Source: Eisenbergiella tayi
Lineage (GTDB): Bacteria > Bacillota > Clostridia > Lachnospirales > Lachnospiraceae
Reading direction: 5' to 3'
Assembly: GCF_001881565.1 (NCBI RefSeq)
Contig: NZ_MPDJ01000014.1
Coordinates: 20,640 to 84,639, forward strand
Length of the DNA: 64,000 nt
Shown: positions 46,361 through 54,426 of the stretch, one piece after another
Position numbering within the stretch: the first letter of the stretch is position 1
How the letters are laid out: the number at the start of each line of letters is the position of its first letter
Notes under the pieces: model-generated
What the model saw: only the letters and a program-made list of their open reading frames with translations
Told to the model about the DNA's origin: nothing
Databases searched by the model: none
Made by a program: the position numbers and the translations under genes

Positions 46361-47047
46361 TCAATCCTCAGCCTTATGCAGCCGGTAACCGATTCCCCAT
46401 ACGGTATCAATATATTCTTCATCAGGGCAAAGTGCTTTCATTTTATTGCGCAGGTTGCTGATATGGACATTCAGCGTATTATCTTCGTTCAGATACTCCG
46501 TATTCCAGACACTTTGAAACAGATTGGCCTTGGAAAATATTTTGTCGGGATATCTCATTAGCAATTCCAGTATGGCCAGTTCCTTCGCAGTCAGGAGCAG
46601 TTCCTGTCCGTTCAGGAAGACCGTATTTTTTTCTCCGTCAAAAATCAGGTTCTTGTATTGCAGGCGCTTCGGAACCGCCGATTGAAACTGAATCCGGCGC
46701 AGGCTGCTTTCTATCCGGGCCAGTACCTCTTCCATATCAAAAGGCTTGGTAATATAATCATCCGCGCCCAGGCGCAGCAGATCGATTTTATTCTGCGTCG
46801 TTTCCCTTGCGGAAATAATGATTATGGGCAGGGTATATTGCCTGCGTATATCTGCAAGAACCCGATCTCCGTTCCGGTAGGGAAGCATGATATCCAGCAG
46901 TATCAGGTCGATTGTTTCCCGGGCCAGGCAGTCCTGAACATGCAGGCCGTTAAACAGACTGGTCACCTGATAGCCGTTCTCTGTGAGAAAATCAGTTAAG
47001 AGCCTGTTGATTTCCGGATCATCTTCCACGAGTAAAATGTGAGACAT
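46361..47047 (-). CDS. OmpR-type response regulator
   Basis: 228 residues. The receiver domain has E8-D9-D10, phosphoacceptor D52 in LLDIMLP, conserved K in TKPFD; the C-terminal winged helix (about 130-225) shows LTAKELAILELLMRYPDKIFSK. Likely phosphorylated by the histidine kinase at 42895, and controls the ABC exporter between them. Confidence 0.95.
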   Translation of the reverse strand: MSHILLVEDDPEINRLLTDFLTENGYQVTSLFNGLHVQDCLARETIDLILLDIMLPYRNGDRVLADIRRQYTLPIIIISARETTQNKIDLLRLGADDYITKPFDMEEVLARIESSLRRIQFQSAVPKRLQYKNLIFDGEKNTVFLNGQELLLTAKELAILELLMRYPDKIFSKANLFQSVWNTEYLNEDNTLNVHISNLRNKMKALCPDEEYIDTVWGIGYRLHKAED

Positions 47048-47203
47048 ATCAGTTCCCTTCCCTTCCGGCAGTACCTTTCGTCCGCTTTATGCAGACAAAA
47101 GGCTGCTGAGTGACTTGATTACAGCAATTATAGCACGCAGAGAAAGGATACACAATTAGTGAGGCGGACAAAGGCAGGGCAGATTTTTACCATATATAAG
47201 GCA

Positions 47204-48022
47204 TCAGGAACCGGTCGATTTATAATGTCTCACCCCTATCCTCCACAGCATATAGCAGGGAAGCAGAAAGAGGAAGCCTCCTGCCGGCAGCAGCCCATAC
47301 CACCATTTGCCCCGATCCAGGAGAAAAAGAAGGGGATAGTACTGGATGCAGGCGTAGGGAACGAGAATGGTAGCGAACAGCAGCACCCTTTTCCCGTAAA
47401 TATCAACAGGATATTTGCCATATTCCCGGGCCCCGTCCGTGAGGATATTCATGAATTCCAGCCCTTCCAGTGTAAAAAAACAGATTGCCGCATAAATCAG
47501 AAAAATACCGGAAAAAAGAGCGGTGCCGCCCGCCAGCATAAAGAGGACGACAAGAACCTTGGAAAGGCTCCAATCCACCCTGCCGGCTGCCAGGCCGTAG
47601 GCAAACATTATCACGGCCTGCAGCATTCTGCCGATGCGGGTAAACTCAATCCTCTGTCCCAGCACCTGCAGGATCAGGCTGCGGGGACGTACCATAATGC
47701 GATCGAAAACACCGTTCCCGATGATAGAAGCAAAGGAATCGAAGCCCCTGGCAAAAGCTTCTGCCAGACCGAATTCCATCAGTGTAATGCCGAAGCAGAG
47801 CAGCACTTCATTGTAACTGTAGCCTTTAACCGTGTGAAAACGCTGAAACATAAAGTAAATCCCTATAAATACATTGAAGGAGACAAGGAACTGACCGATG
47901 CAGGTAAGAAAAAAAGAGGTCTTATACTGCATGGCGCTTTTCAGCTGAATCAGGAAATATTGCTTATAAAGATGGAAGCCGCCGCATTCTGCCGCCGCTT
48001 TCTGGTGTCTGTTGATATACAT
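47204..48022 (-). CDS. ABC-2 family exporter permease (DUF990-like)
   Basis: 272 residues, about six spans. Sequence KTSFFLTCIGQFLVSFNVFIGIYFMFQRF and a C-terminal RIGVRHYKSTGS are typical of the ABC-2 permease family whose genes come in pairs with one ATPase. It starts two bases after the previous permease gene ends. The transported compound is unknown. Confidence 0.85.
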   Translation of the reverse strand: MYINRHQKAAAECGGFHLYKQYFLIQLKSAMQYKTSFFLTCIGQFLVSFNVFIGIYFMFQRFHTVKGYSYNEVLLCFGITLMEFGLAEAFARGFDSFASIIGNGVFDRIMVRPRSLILQVLGQRIEFTRIGRMLQAVIMFAYGLAAGRVDWSLSKVLVVLFMLAGGTALFSGIFLIYAAICFFTLEGLEFMNILTDGAREYGKYPVDIYGKRVLLFATILVPYACIQYYPLLFLLDRGKWWYGLLPAGGFLFLLPCYMLWRIGVRHYKSTGS

Positions 48023-48024
48023 AG

Positions 48025-48828
48025 TTAACCTCCCTGTACTACAATTCGTTTCATTGCCCGCTGTTCCAGAATCTTGCCTGCAAATACCATGACAGCAAGC
48101 CAGAAGAACTGCAGAAGGATGGCTTGTTCCAGAGCGGCGCCGGAAAGATCACCGCTGTATACCCGCAGGGGCACATTCTGCATGGCGGCAAAAGGAAGCA
48201 GCTCCAGGATCTGTCTCACTGCATCAGGAAAGAAAGGAAGGGGAATGATGGCGCCCTGCAACAGCTCAGTCACAGACAGCGCCACAATACGGATGCCGTC
48301 AGGAGTAATGGTAAAAAAGGAAAGCATATATATGAGCATGCAGAAAGCCGCCACGTTAAATAGTCCCAGGAACAGAGTGAGCAAAAACAGCAGAAAGGCC
48401 TGCAGATCCGGCGGTGCGGCAAGGCCGTAGGGAGCCGGAATGAACGCCGCTGCCAGCAATATGGGAAGACAGCGCAGCCCTGCACGGGAGAGGCGGTAAG
48501 CCAGGCTTCTCGCAAACCACATATGATAGATGCCCAGAGGACGGCACAGCTCATAAGAGATATTGCCGTCCCGTATGGCATCAAATAATTCCGCTTCCAT
48601 ATTCCAGCCCATGAACAGCACCAGAAATGCCTGCTGTATCCAGATATAGGAGCTTGTGGCCTGCAGCGTCATGGGAAAAGAGGCGGGATCCGACTGGTAA
48701 AAAGCCCGGAAGGTGAGGATTTCCATGGCTCCCCAGAAAAACTGGGTGGCAATGCCGGCCAGGGCCGCGGTACGGTACTGCAGCCCTGTAATAAACCGCA
48801 GACGAAAAAAAGACAAATATTTTTTCAT
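48025..48828 (-). CDS. ABC-2 family exporter permease
   Basis: 267 residues from ATG 48828 with GGAGGGACAGC upstream; the frame continues upstream by 27 residues but over the preceding gene. Six spans, with GIATQFFWGAMEILTFRAFY. Same family as the permease at 47204 and transcribed with it, both following the ATPase at 48839. Confidence 0.87.
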   Translation of the reverse strand: MKKYLSFFRLRFITGLQYRTAALAGIATQFFWGAMEILTFRAFYQSDPASFPMTLQATSSYIWIQQAFLVLFMGWNMEAELFDAIRDGNISYELCRPLGIYHMWFARSLAYRLSRAGLRCLPILLAAAFIPAPYGLAAPPDLQAFLLFLLTLFLGLFNVAAFCMLIYMLSFFTITPDGIRIVALSVTELLQGAIIPLPFFPDAVRQILELLPFAAMQNVPLRVYSGDLSGAALEQAILLQFFWLAVMVFAGKILEQRAMKRIVVQGG

Positions 48829-48838
48829 GCTGTCCCTC

Positions 48839-49627
48839 CTATATGTCATACTGCTGATAGAGGGAGGCGACAGTTTCATCAATGCTTTCCCCACCCTTGC
48901 GGATATCATCCAGAGTGCCGTCCATCAGGATTTTTCCTTTTCCGATCAGAAGGATCCGGCTTGCAAGAGCTTCGATATCCTGCATGTCATGTGTGGTGAG
49001 GATCACGGTGGTATGCCGGACAGCATTCAATTGTTTGATGAAATCGCGCACAGCCAGTTTGGATACGGCATCCAGGCCTATGGTCGGCTCGTCCAGGAAA
49101 AGCAGCTTCGGAGAATGCAGGAGAGAGGCGGCGATTTCACAGCGCATTCTCTGACCGAGGGAAAGCTGCCTTGCAGGTGTCCTCAGAAGCTGGGAAAGGT
49201 TTAAAAGCTCAGTCAGTTCATCCCTGTTTTTCCGGTAGAGAGCTTCATCGATCTGATAAATGTCTTTTAGCAGTTCAAAGGAATCAGCCACAGGGACATC
49301 CCACCACAATTGGGAACGCTGCCCGAAAACCACGCCGATTTCAGCCACATGCCGGATACGGTTTTCCCAGGGGACACGGCCGTTAATCCGGCATTCCCCG
49401 CAGTCCGGAGTCAGGATTCCGCTGAGAATTTTGATGGTGGAGCTTTTGCCTGCCCCATTCGGCCCTATGTAACCTACCATTTCCCCATCCTCTATGGTGA
49501 AGGAAACGTCGTCCAGTGCCCGGATCACTTCATATTCCCGCCGAAACAGGCTGCGGAAGGCATGGCGAAAGCCAGCGTCACGCCGTGCCACGCGGTAGGT
49601 TTTGGTAATATGAGATACTTCAATCAT
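48839..49627 (-). CDS. ABC transporter ATP-binding protein (ABC-2 exporter)
   Basis: 262 residues. Walker A GPNGAGKSS (about 55-63), signature LSLGQRMRCEIAASLLHSPKLLFLDEPTIGLD, H-loop in TTHDMQD. The unusual N-terminal insertion FRHAFRSLFRREYE between strand 1 and the Walker motif is typical of the DrrA-like ATPases associated with DUF990 permeases. First of the three-gene - strand operon 49627-47204. It may protect the cell against a hydrophobic compound. Confidence 0.93.
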   Translation of the reverse strand: MIEVSHITKTYRVARRDAGFRHAFRSLFRREYEVIRALDDVSFTIEDGEMVGYIGPNGAGKSSTIKILSGILTPDCGECRINGRVPWENRIRHVAEIGVVFGQRSQLWWDVPVADSFELLKDIYQIDEALYRKNRDELTELLNLSQLLRTPARQLSLGQRMRCEIAASLLHSPKLLFLDEPTIGLDAVSKLAVRDFIKQLNAVRHTTVILTTHDMQDIEALASRILLIGKGKILMDGTLDDIRKGGESIDETVASLYQQYDI

Positions 49628-50058
49628 GAAAAAAAGTCACCCCTTTCCAGGTAAACAAATAGAGACTATGCCTTACGCCGGCAGGAATCTCCCTTGCCGC
49701 GGGCACAGATCGGTGAATGGGAACAGGAAGAAAATATTTCCGAAGCCCGGTACTCAGGGCCGGCGGAAAAAGACAGGATATACTCCTGTAAAGAACGGTG
49801 AGAGGCTGTTTGATGCACAGCGTCACTGTCTGAAAGTCTGAGATGCCGCCTGAACAGAATAAAAAAGGATGATGGTAAAAAACGGAATCCTTTTCAGGCA
49901 GATTTTCAGAATAACACTATGGCGTCTTACTGTCAAGAATATATCGTACAAAAATGCCCCTCTGAAATTGTGCAAATATCCCAAATTTCAGAAGAAAAGC
50001 CTTTTGACTTCTGTTATGAACTTTGTTATAGTGAGAAAAAGATCAGGAGGATAAAGCC
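49628..50058. other. Intergenic stretch between divergent transport and HAD genes
   Basis: No convincing gene, only short frames without ribosome sites. It holds the promoter of the HAD gene at 50004-50032 and presumably, unlocated, that of the divergent ABC operon. Confidence 0.6.
50004..50032 (+). promoter_or_regulatory. Promoter of the HAD phosphatase gene
   Basis: TTGACT (50004-50009) and TATAGT (50027-50032) with a 17-base spacer; AGGAGG follows at the gene start. Confidence 0.8.
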
Positions 50059-50715
50059 ATGTTTCCCTATGTTTTATTTGATTTGGACGGAACACTTACC
50101 GATCCGAAACCGGGTATTACCCAATGTGTGCAGTATGCCCTTCGCTGTATGGGAATCGAAGAACCGGATCTGGACAAGCTTGAGCCTTTTATCGGGCCGC
50201 CCCTTACTGACAGTTTCCGTGAGTTTTATGGGATGGATCAGGAACAGGCAGCTGAAGCGGTGGCAAAGTACAGGGAGCGTTTTTCGGAAAAAGGTTTATA
50301 TGAGAATGAGATTTATCCCGGAATGAAGCAGATGCTGGAGAATTTGAAGACGGCTGGATGCCATCTGGCTGTTGCATCCAGCAAACCGGAGCATTTTGTA
50401 AAGCTGATTTTGGAGTATTTCGATATTGATGGATATTTTGAGGTGATTGTGGGAAGCGAGCTGGACGGAACACGCTGTCAAAAGGAAGAAGTGGTGGCGG
50501 AAGCCCTGCGGCGTTTCTTTCCCGATGGAAACATTCCCTGCGATGATATTGTCATGGTAGGCGATCGGAAGTTTGATATCATCGGAGGCCGGGAGAAGGG
50601 GCTTCATCAGATTGGAGTTGCCTATGGGTATGCGCCGGAAGGGGAACTGGAGGCTGCGGAGGCGGAATATATAGTGAATGATTTGGATGAATTGGAAAGA
50701 GTTCTGATTATGTGA
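50059..50715 (+). CDS. HAD-superfamily phosphatase (phosphoglycolate phosphatase-like)
   Basis: 218 residues. HAD motif I is DLDGTLTD at 8-15, a helical cap domain follows, motif II (VASSKP) and motif IV (MVGDRKFDIIGG). This subgroup (YfnB/PgpB-like Gph) hydrolyses phosphoglycolate or sugar phosphates with Mg. Monocistronic: its own promoter, and a terminator at 50826. Confidence 0.9.
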   Translation: MFPYVLFDLDGTLTDPKPGITQCVQYALRCMGIEEPDLDKLEPFIGPPLTDSFREFYGMDQEQAAEAVAKYRERFSEKGLYENEIYPGMKQMLENLKTAGCHLAVASSKPEHFVKLILEYFDIDGYFEVIVGSELDGTRCQKEEVVAEALRRFFPDGNIPCDDIVMVGDRKFDIIGGREKGLHQIGVAYGYAPEGELEAAEAEYIVNDLDELERVLIM

Positions 50716-50825
50716 TTCATTGAGTGTATGTCAGGGGGATTTCTTTTAATGTACGACTGCTTTACTGGCAGGTATAGTTCGAGAAACTCCATTGAAAGCG
50801 GTAAAAGTGCAGAGAATAGACAGAT

Positions 50826-50866
50826 AGGCGGGATAATCCAGAGTGGACTGTCCCGCCTGTTTTCTT
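50826..50866 (+). terminator. Rho-independent terminator after the HAD gene
   Basis: AGGCGGGA / TCCCGCCT stem around a 17-base loop and a GTTTTCTTA tail. Confidence 0.8.
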
Positions 50867-50939
50867 ACTTTGCTTGTTAAAAAGTACTAGTCAAAAATTT
50901 ATATGGAGGTATTGGAATATGGTTTTCATGCAGTTTCGA

Positions 50940-51060
50940 TACCGCTGGCTTTATAAATGTCAAAATAACATGATTCAAGTATAAGTTATAGCTGTTGATT
51001 GAAAAAAAACTAGGATTTAGAATATTATTGTAGCGAATAACAATAAGGCAGACTATTATT
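50940..51060 (+). repeat. Leader region, copy 1 (duplicated at 52260-52365)
   Basis: The sequence ATAACATGATTCAAGT followed by an AAGTTAT stretch and a TTGAATG/AAAAAA-type run is echoed by similar order and spacing at 52277-52365 (ATAACATTATTCAAGT). Downstream TTGTAG..CAATAAC-like blocks also match. This is a diverged duplicate upstream region, probably promoter plus leader, of the two related genes. The rest of 50867-51113 shows no gene. Confidence 0.65.
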
Positions 51061-51113
51061 ACAGCTAGCAGGCAGGGAAAATACGGAGTCCGGATAGAAA
51101 GGGGAAAAGAGAA

Positions 51114-52049
51114 ATGGGAGAAATTAAGTGGATGCAGGGAAATCGTTATGGTGTAATGGTACATTATCTGAGTGACATACAACCTCAAAAAGGTCCCGGA
51201 TTCGGAAATTGGGATGAAATGACAGAAGCCTTCAACATTATAGATTTTGCAAATGAGATAGAAAAGATGGGGGCCGGGTGGGTTATTTTTCCGTTTGGAC
51301 AGAATTCGGGCAGATATTGTTCCTATAACAGCCATTTGGAAGCAGCGGTACCGGGATGCTGTTCCAGAAGGGATATTATGTGGGAGCTGGCACAGGAATT
51401 GAAGCGGAGAGGTATACGGCTGATTGCCTATCTTCCGTCGGAGATGGATGCTAATATACAGGAACTTCGGGAACAATTCGGATGGGATCTTGATTTAGAG
51501 GATAAATCTGTTTTCCAGGAACGTTATCAGAAGGTTATCAGAGAGTGGGCAGAGCGTTTTGGAACATTGATTGATGGATGGTGGTTTGATGGGTGTTATG
51601 ATTCTCTGACAAAGGATTTTCTTCGCACACAAGGATGGACGAATGACAGATTTGACTATTGCGAATGGAAAGCTGCTTCCTGTGCAGGGAATAAGGATGC
51701 AGTGATTGCCATGAATCCGGGAGCGGAAAAAATGGAATATGCCTTTACGGAACAGGATTATCTTGGCGGAGAGGCGAATACGCTGAATCACAGGCCTGAG
51801 AAGCCGCTGCCTGGGGGAATGCAATGGCACTGTCTTGTATGGCTGGATTGTTTTTGGGCGCATTGGGAAAAAGCCGGGGAAATTGCGCCGCCCCGTTTTA
51901 CGGATGAAGAACTTTGGGATTTTTACAAAGAATGTCGGAATAGAAATGGAGCTGTCACTTGGAATATTGGAATATATCAGGATGGTACATTGGCGGAAAA
52001 AACGGTGGAGCAGGTAGTACGTCTGAAGGAAAGGCTGGAGAGTATTTAA
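51114..52049 (+). CDS. GH29-like (alpha-L-fucosidase fold) glycosidase domain protein
   Basis: 311 residues, shorter than typical GH29 enzymes, consisting of just the catalytic barrel. GVMVHYLSD at the N terminus, KRRGIRLIAYLPSEMD, and D159 in WWFDG, a candidate nucleophile after beta-strand 4, match the fold. No signal peptide or C-terminal beta-sandwich. Fucose specificity cannot be confirmed from sequence. The next genes are an LplABC importer, and a truncated copy of its N terminus sits in front of them at 52397. Confidence 0.7.
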   Translation: MGEIKWMQGNRYGVMVHYLSDIQPQKGPGFGNWDEMTEAFNIIDFANEIEKMGAGWVIFPFGQNSGRYCSYNSHLEAAVPGCCSRRDIMWELAQELKRRGIRLIAYLPSEMDANIQELREQFGWDLDLEDKSVFQERYQKVIREWAERFGTLIDGWWFDGCYDSLTKDFLRTQGWTNDRFDYCEWKAASCAGNKDAVIAMNPGAEKMEYAFTEQDYLGGEANTLNHRPEKPLPGGMQWHCLVWLDCFWAHWEKAGEIAPPRFTDEELWDFYKECRNRNGAVTWNIGIYQDGTLAEKTVEQVVRLKERLESI

Positions 52050-52159
52050 AGCTTTACGAAGGGAATGTGTTCAGAAGTTCTGTTACATCCTAGTTTCAAA
52101 CTAAAACGGACATTTGTATTTAATTTAAAAGAAACATTGGAGATTAGAACAATAAAGAT

Positions 52160-52213
52160 TGGTGGTTTCCGCTATACGTTGGATCAGACGATATAGGAGA
52201 ACCGCCTTTTTTA
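52160..52213 (+). terminator. Terminator-like hairpin after the GH29-like gene
   Basis: GGTGGTT pairs with AACCGCC (one G-U pair) across a long loop, followed by a TTTTTTA tail. Long loop makes it less certain. Confidence 0.5.
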
Positions 52214-52276
52214 TATAAGTTACAAAGAGAATCCTGTTTTCTTATACTTACAATACCGCTGTTTTGACATATATAA

Positions 52277-52365
52277 GATAACATTATTCAAGTGCAAGTT
52301 ATGAATATTGAATAAAAAATAATTTGAATATACAATTTTGTTGTAGTCAATGACGATGCAATTTG
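52277..52365 (+). repeat. Leader region, copy 2
   Basis: Matches the region at 50940-51060 in the ATAACATTATTCAAGT block, the AAGTTATGAATATTGAATAAAAA block and a following TTGTTGTAGTCAATGACGAT block. Together with 52397-52507 it shows that a second copy of the leader and gene start once stood here. No other gene lies in 52050-52396. Confidence 0.6.
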
Positions 52366-52396
52366 ACAAAAGGTATGAAGAACAGGAGGGGGATTA

Positions 52397-52507
52397 GTGA
52401 ATAAGGTAAATTGGATGTTGGGTAATTACAGTATTATGGTGCATTATTTACCGGATACCTTAATTGATGAAAAAAAGAAAAAGTTCGATATCAGGAGGGA
52501 AATATGA
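52397..52507 (+). pseudogene. Truncated duplicate of the GH29-like gene (36 codons)
   Basis: A GTG start after AGGAGGGG opens a frame reading VNKVNWMLGNYSIMVHYLPD, closely resembling MGEIKWMQGNRYGVMVHYLSD at the start of the 51114 gene. It then runs into unrelated sequence and stops at TGA 52505-52507, overlapping the AUG at 52504. The permease begins immediately after. It looks like a deletion that removed the rest of a duplicate gene; it may persist as a translated leader of the operon. Confidence 0.8.
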
Positions 52508-52508
52508 A

Positions 52509-53408
52509 TTGAAGAAGCTACAGATTCATTTAAGAAAATACTGGCAGCTTTATCTGCTGCTGCTGCCGGCATTCGTATATGTTTTGATTTTTTCCTATGG
52601 ACCCATGTATGGAATCATTATTGCTTTCAAGGATTTCAAGCCGAAGCTGGGATATTGGGGAAGTGACTGGGCCGGGCTGAAATATTTCAAACGTTTTCTG
52701 ACCTATCCGGACTTTTGGAAGCTGGTACGCAACACTTTGTCTATTTCTTTATATACATTGCTGACGTTTCCCTGTGCAATCATTCTGGCGCTCCTTTTTA
52801 ATGAACTGAAAGGCGTATTTTTCAAGAAAACGGTACAGATGGTTACTTATGCGCCTTACTTCCTCTCTTCCGTAGTCATGTGCAGTCTTGTCATATTGAT
52901 GGTAGGCAGAGACGGGCCGCTGGGAATCCTGTATGGGATGATTACGGGAAAAAACGCAGATTTGCTTACCATACCAAAGTATTTCAGCAGTATCTATGTT
53001 TGGTCCGGGGTTTGGCAGTCTACCGGCTGGGGTACTATTATATATCTGGCGGCACTGGCGGGAGTATCTCCGGAATTGATTGAATCCGCCAAAATTGACG
53101 GGGCAGGAAGGCTGCAGATTATCAGGCATGTAAATTTACCCTGTATTCTTCCCACGATTATTATTATGTTCATTATGAGTACGGGAAGTATTCTGACGGT
53201 AGGGTTTGAGAAGATATTTCTGCTCCAGAATGATCTGAATCTGGAAACTTCCCGGGTGATTTCCACGTATACATATGAGATTGGGTTGTTAGGCGGACAG
53301 TTCAGCTATTCTACGGCTATCGGGCTGTTCAATAACGTGATAAATGTTATTATGCTGTTTCTGTCCAATAAGATAGCTAAAAAAGTATCGGGAATCGGAT
53401 TATGGTGA
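52509..53408 (+). CDS. ABC transporter permease, LplB family
   Basis: 299 residues from TTG 52509, placed 9 bases after AGGAGG; an ATG at 52464 is in frame but inside the truncated upstream reading frame. Six spans, GIIIAFKDFKPKLGYWGSDWAGLKYFKRFL typical of LplB-type (polysaccharide/oligosaccharide) permeases, and the EAA loop IESAKIDGAGRLQIIRHVNLPC. Partner of 53416. Confidence 0.85.
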   Translation: MKKLQIHLRKYWQLYLLLLPAFVYVLIFSYGPMYGIIIAFKDFKPKLGYWGSDWAGLKYFKRFLTYPDFWKLVRNTLSISLYTLLTFPCAIILALLFNELKGVFFKKTVQMVTYAPYFLSSVVMCSLVILMVGRDGPLGILYGMITGKNADLLTIPKYFSSIYVWSGVWQSTGWGTIIYLAALAGVSPELIESAKIDGAGRLQIIRHVNLPCILPTIIIMFIMSTGSILTVGFEKIFLLQNDLNLETSRVISTYTYEIGLLGGQFSYSTAIGLFNNVINVIMLFLSNKIAKKVSGIGLW

Positions 53409-53415
53409 GGTGGTT

Positions 53416-54321
53416 ATGAAAAAGAAGAAAAAAATAGGGGTATTCGATATCGGCAACTGTATTTTTATGCTATTCATTTTATTTATAACCGTATATCCAT
53501 TATACTTTACAGTGATAGCATCCTTTTCTGAGCCGAGTGCGGTTGCTACGGGAGAGGTGGTTTGGAGACCCGTAGGATTTACGCTGGATTCCTATAAACA
53601 AGTATTCGCTTATAAACAGATTTGGAAAGGGTATGCCAATACTATTTTCTATACGGTTCTGGGGACGGTTTTTAATCTTTTTTTAACGATTCCGGCGGCT
53701 TATGCGGTAAGCAAGAAGTATCTGCCGCACAGAAAACTGCTTATGGGATTTTTCCTTCTTACGATGTATTTCAGCGGAGGCATGGTTCCTTCTTATCTGC
53801 TGGTGAAGAATCTCGGCCTGATTAATACCAGAGCGGCCCTGGTTCTTGTAGGCGGAATCAGTATCTATAACCTGATTGTGACCAGGACTTATTTTATGAC
53901 AAGCATATCGGATTCTATTTACGAAGCGGCTAAAATAGATGGAGCAGGGGAACTGAAAACATTTCTGTCAATCGCCCTGCCTCTGGCAAAACCCATCATA
54001 GCAGTTATGGTTCTGTATTATGCGGTTGCGCACTGGAATGATTATTTTAATGCCTTACTCTATGTATCGGATCAGACACTGGAACCTCTGCAGTCGGTAC
54101 TCAGAAGAGTACTGATTCAGAACCAGAATGCGTTGGATGAGAGTATGATGCGGCAGTCCATGCAGCCCGGAGAACTTGTGGACAGCGCGAAAAGGGCTTA
54201 TGCGGCCTATACCATGAAGTATACAATGGTATTTATAGCCAGTGCGCCGCTTCTTATTGCATATCCCTTTGTACAGAAATATTTTGTGAAAGGGGTTATG
54301 GTGGGAGCTGTGAAGGAGTAG
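53416..54321 (+). CDS. ABC transporter permease, LplC family
   Basis: 301 residues from ATG 53416; a GTG at 53410 is in frame. Six spans, EAA loop YEAAKIDGAGELKTFLSIALPLAKP and the C-terminal FVQKYFVKGVMVGAVKE ending usual in LplC. Forms the channel with the LplB-like permease. Confidence 0.9.
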   Translation: MKKKKKIGVFDIGNCIFMLFILFITVYPLYFTVIASFSEPSAVATGEVVWRPVGFTLDSYKQVFAYKQIWKGYANTIFYTVLGTVFNLFLTIPAAYAVSKKYLPHRKLLMGFFLLTMYFSGGMVPSYLLVKNLGLINTRAALVLVGGISIYNLIVTRTYFMTSISDSIYEAAKIDGAGELKTFLSIALPLAKPIIAVMVLYYAVAHWNDYFNALLYVSDQTLEPLQSVLRRVLIQNQNALDESMMRQSMQPGELVDSAKRAYAAYTMKYTMVFIASAPLLIAYPFVQKYFVKGVMVGAVKE

Positions 54322-54426
54322 CGTTTAACAATTGGGAAACGGCCTGCAGTATTGCAGGATAAAACAGAATCGCGGCCCTTATCAGAGGGAACCGATTCCG
54401 CAAATAATAACAGGAGGATTTAGTTA

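Noticed and set aside
47159..48028. Open frame of 289 codons on the + strand
   Set aside because: It is antisense to the ABC permease at 47204-48022, has biased low-complexity composition and no ribosome site or recognisable domain.
49628..50058. Short + strand frames in the intergenic gap
   Set aside because: They have no ribosome binding site, no conserved motif, and overlap the promoter of the HAD gene.
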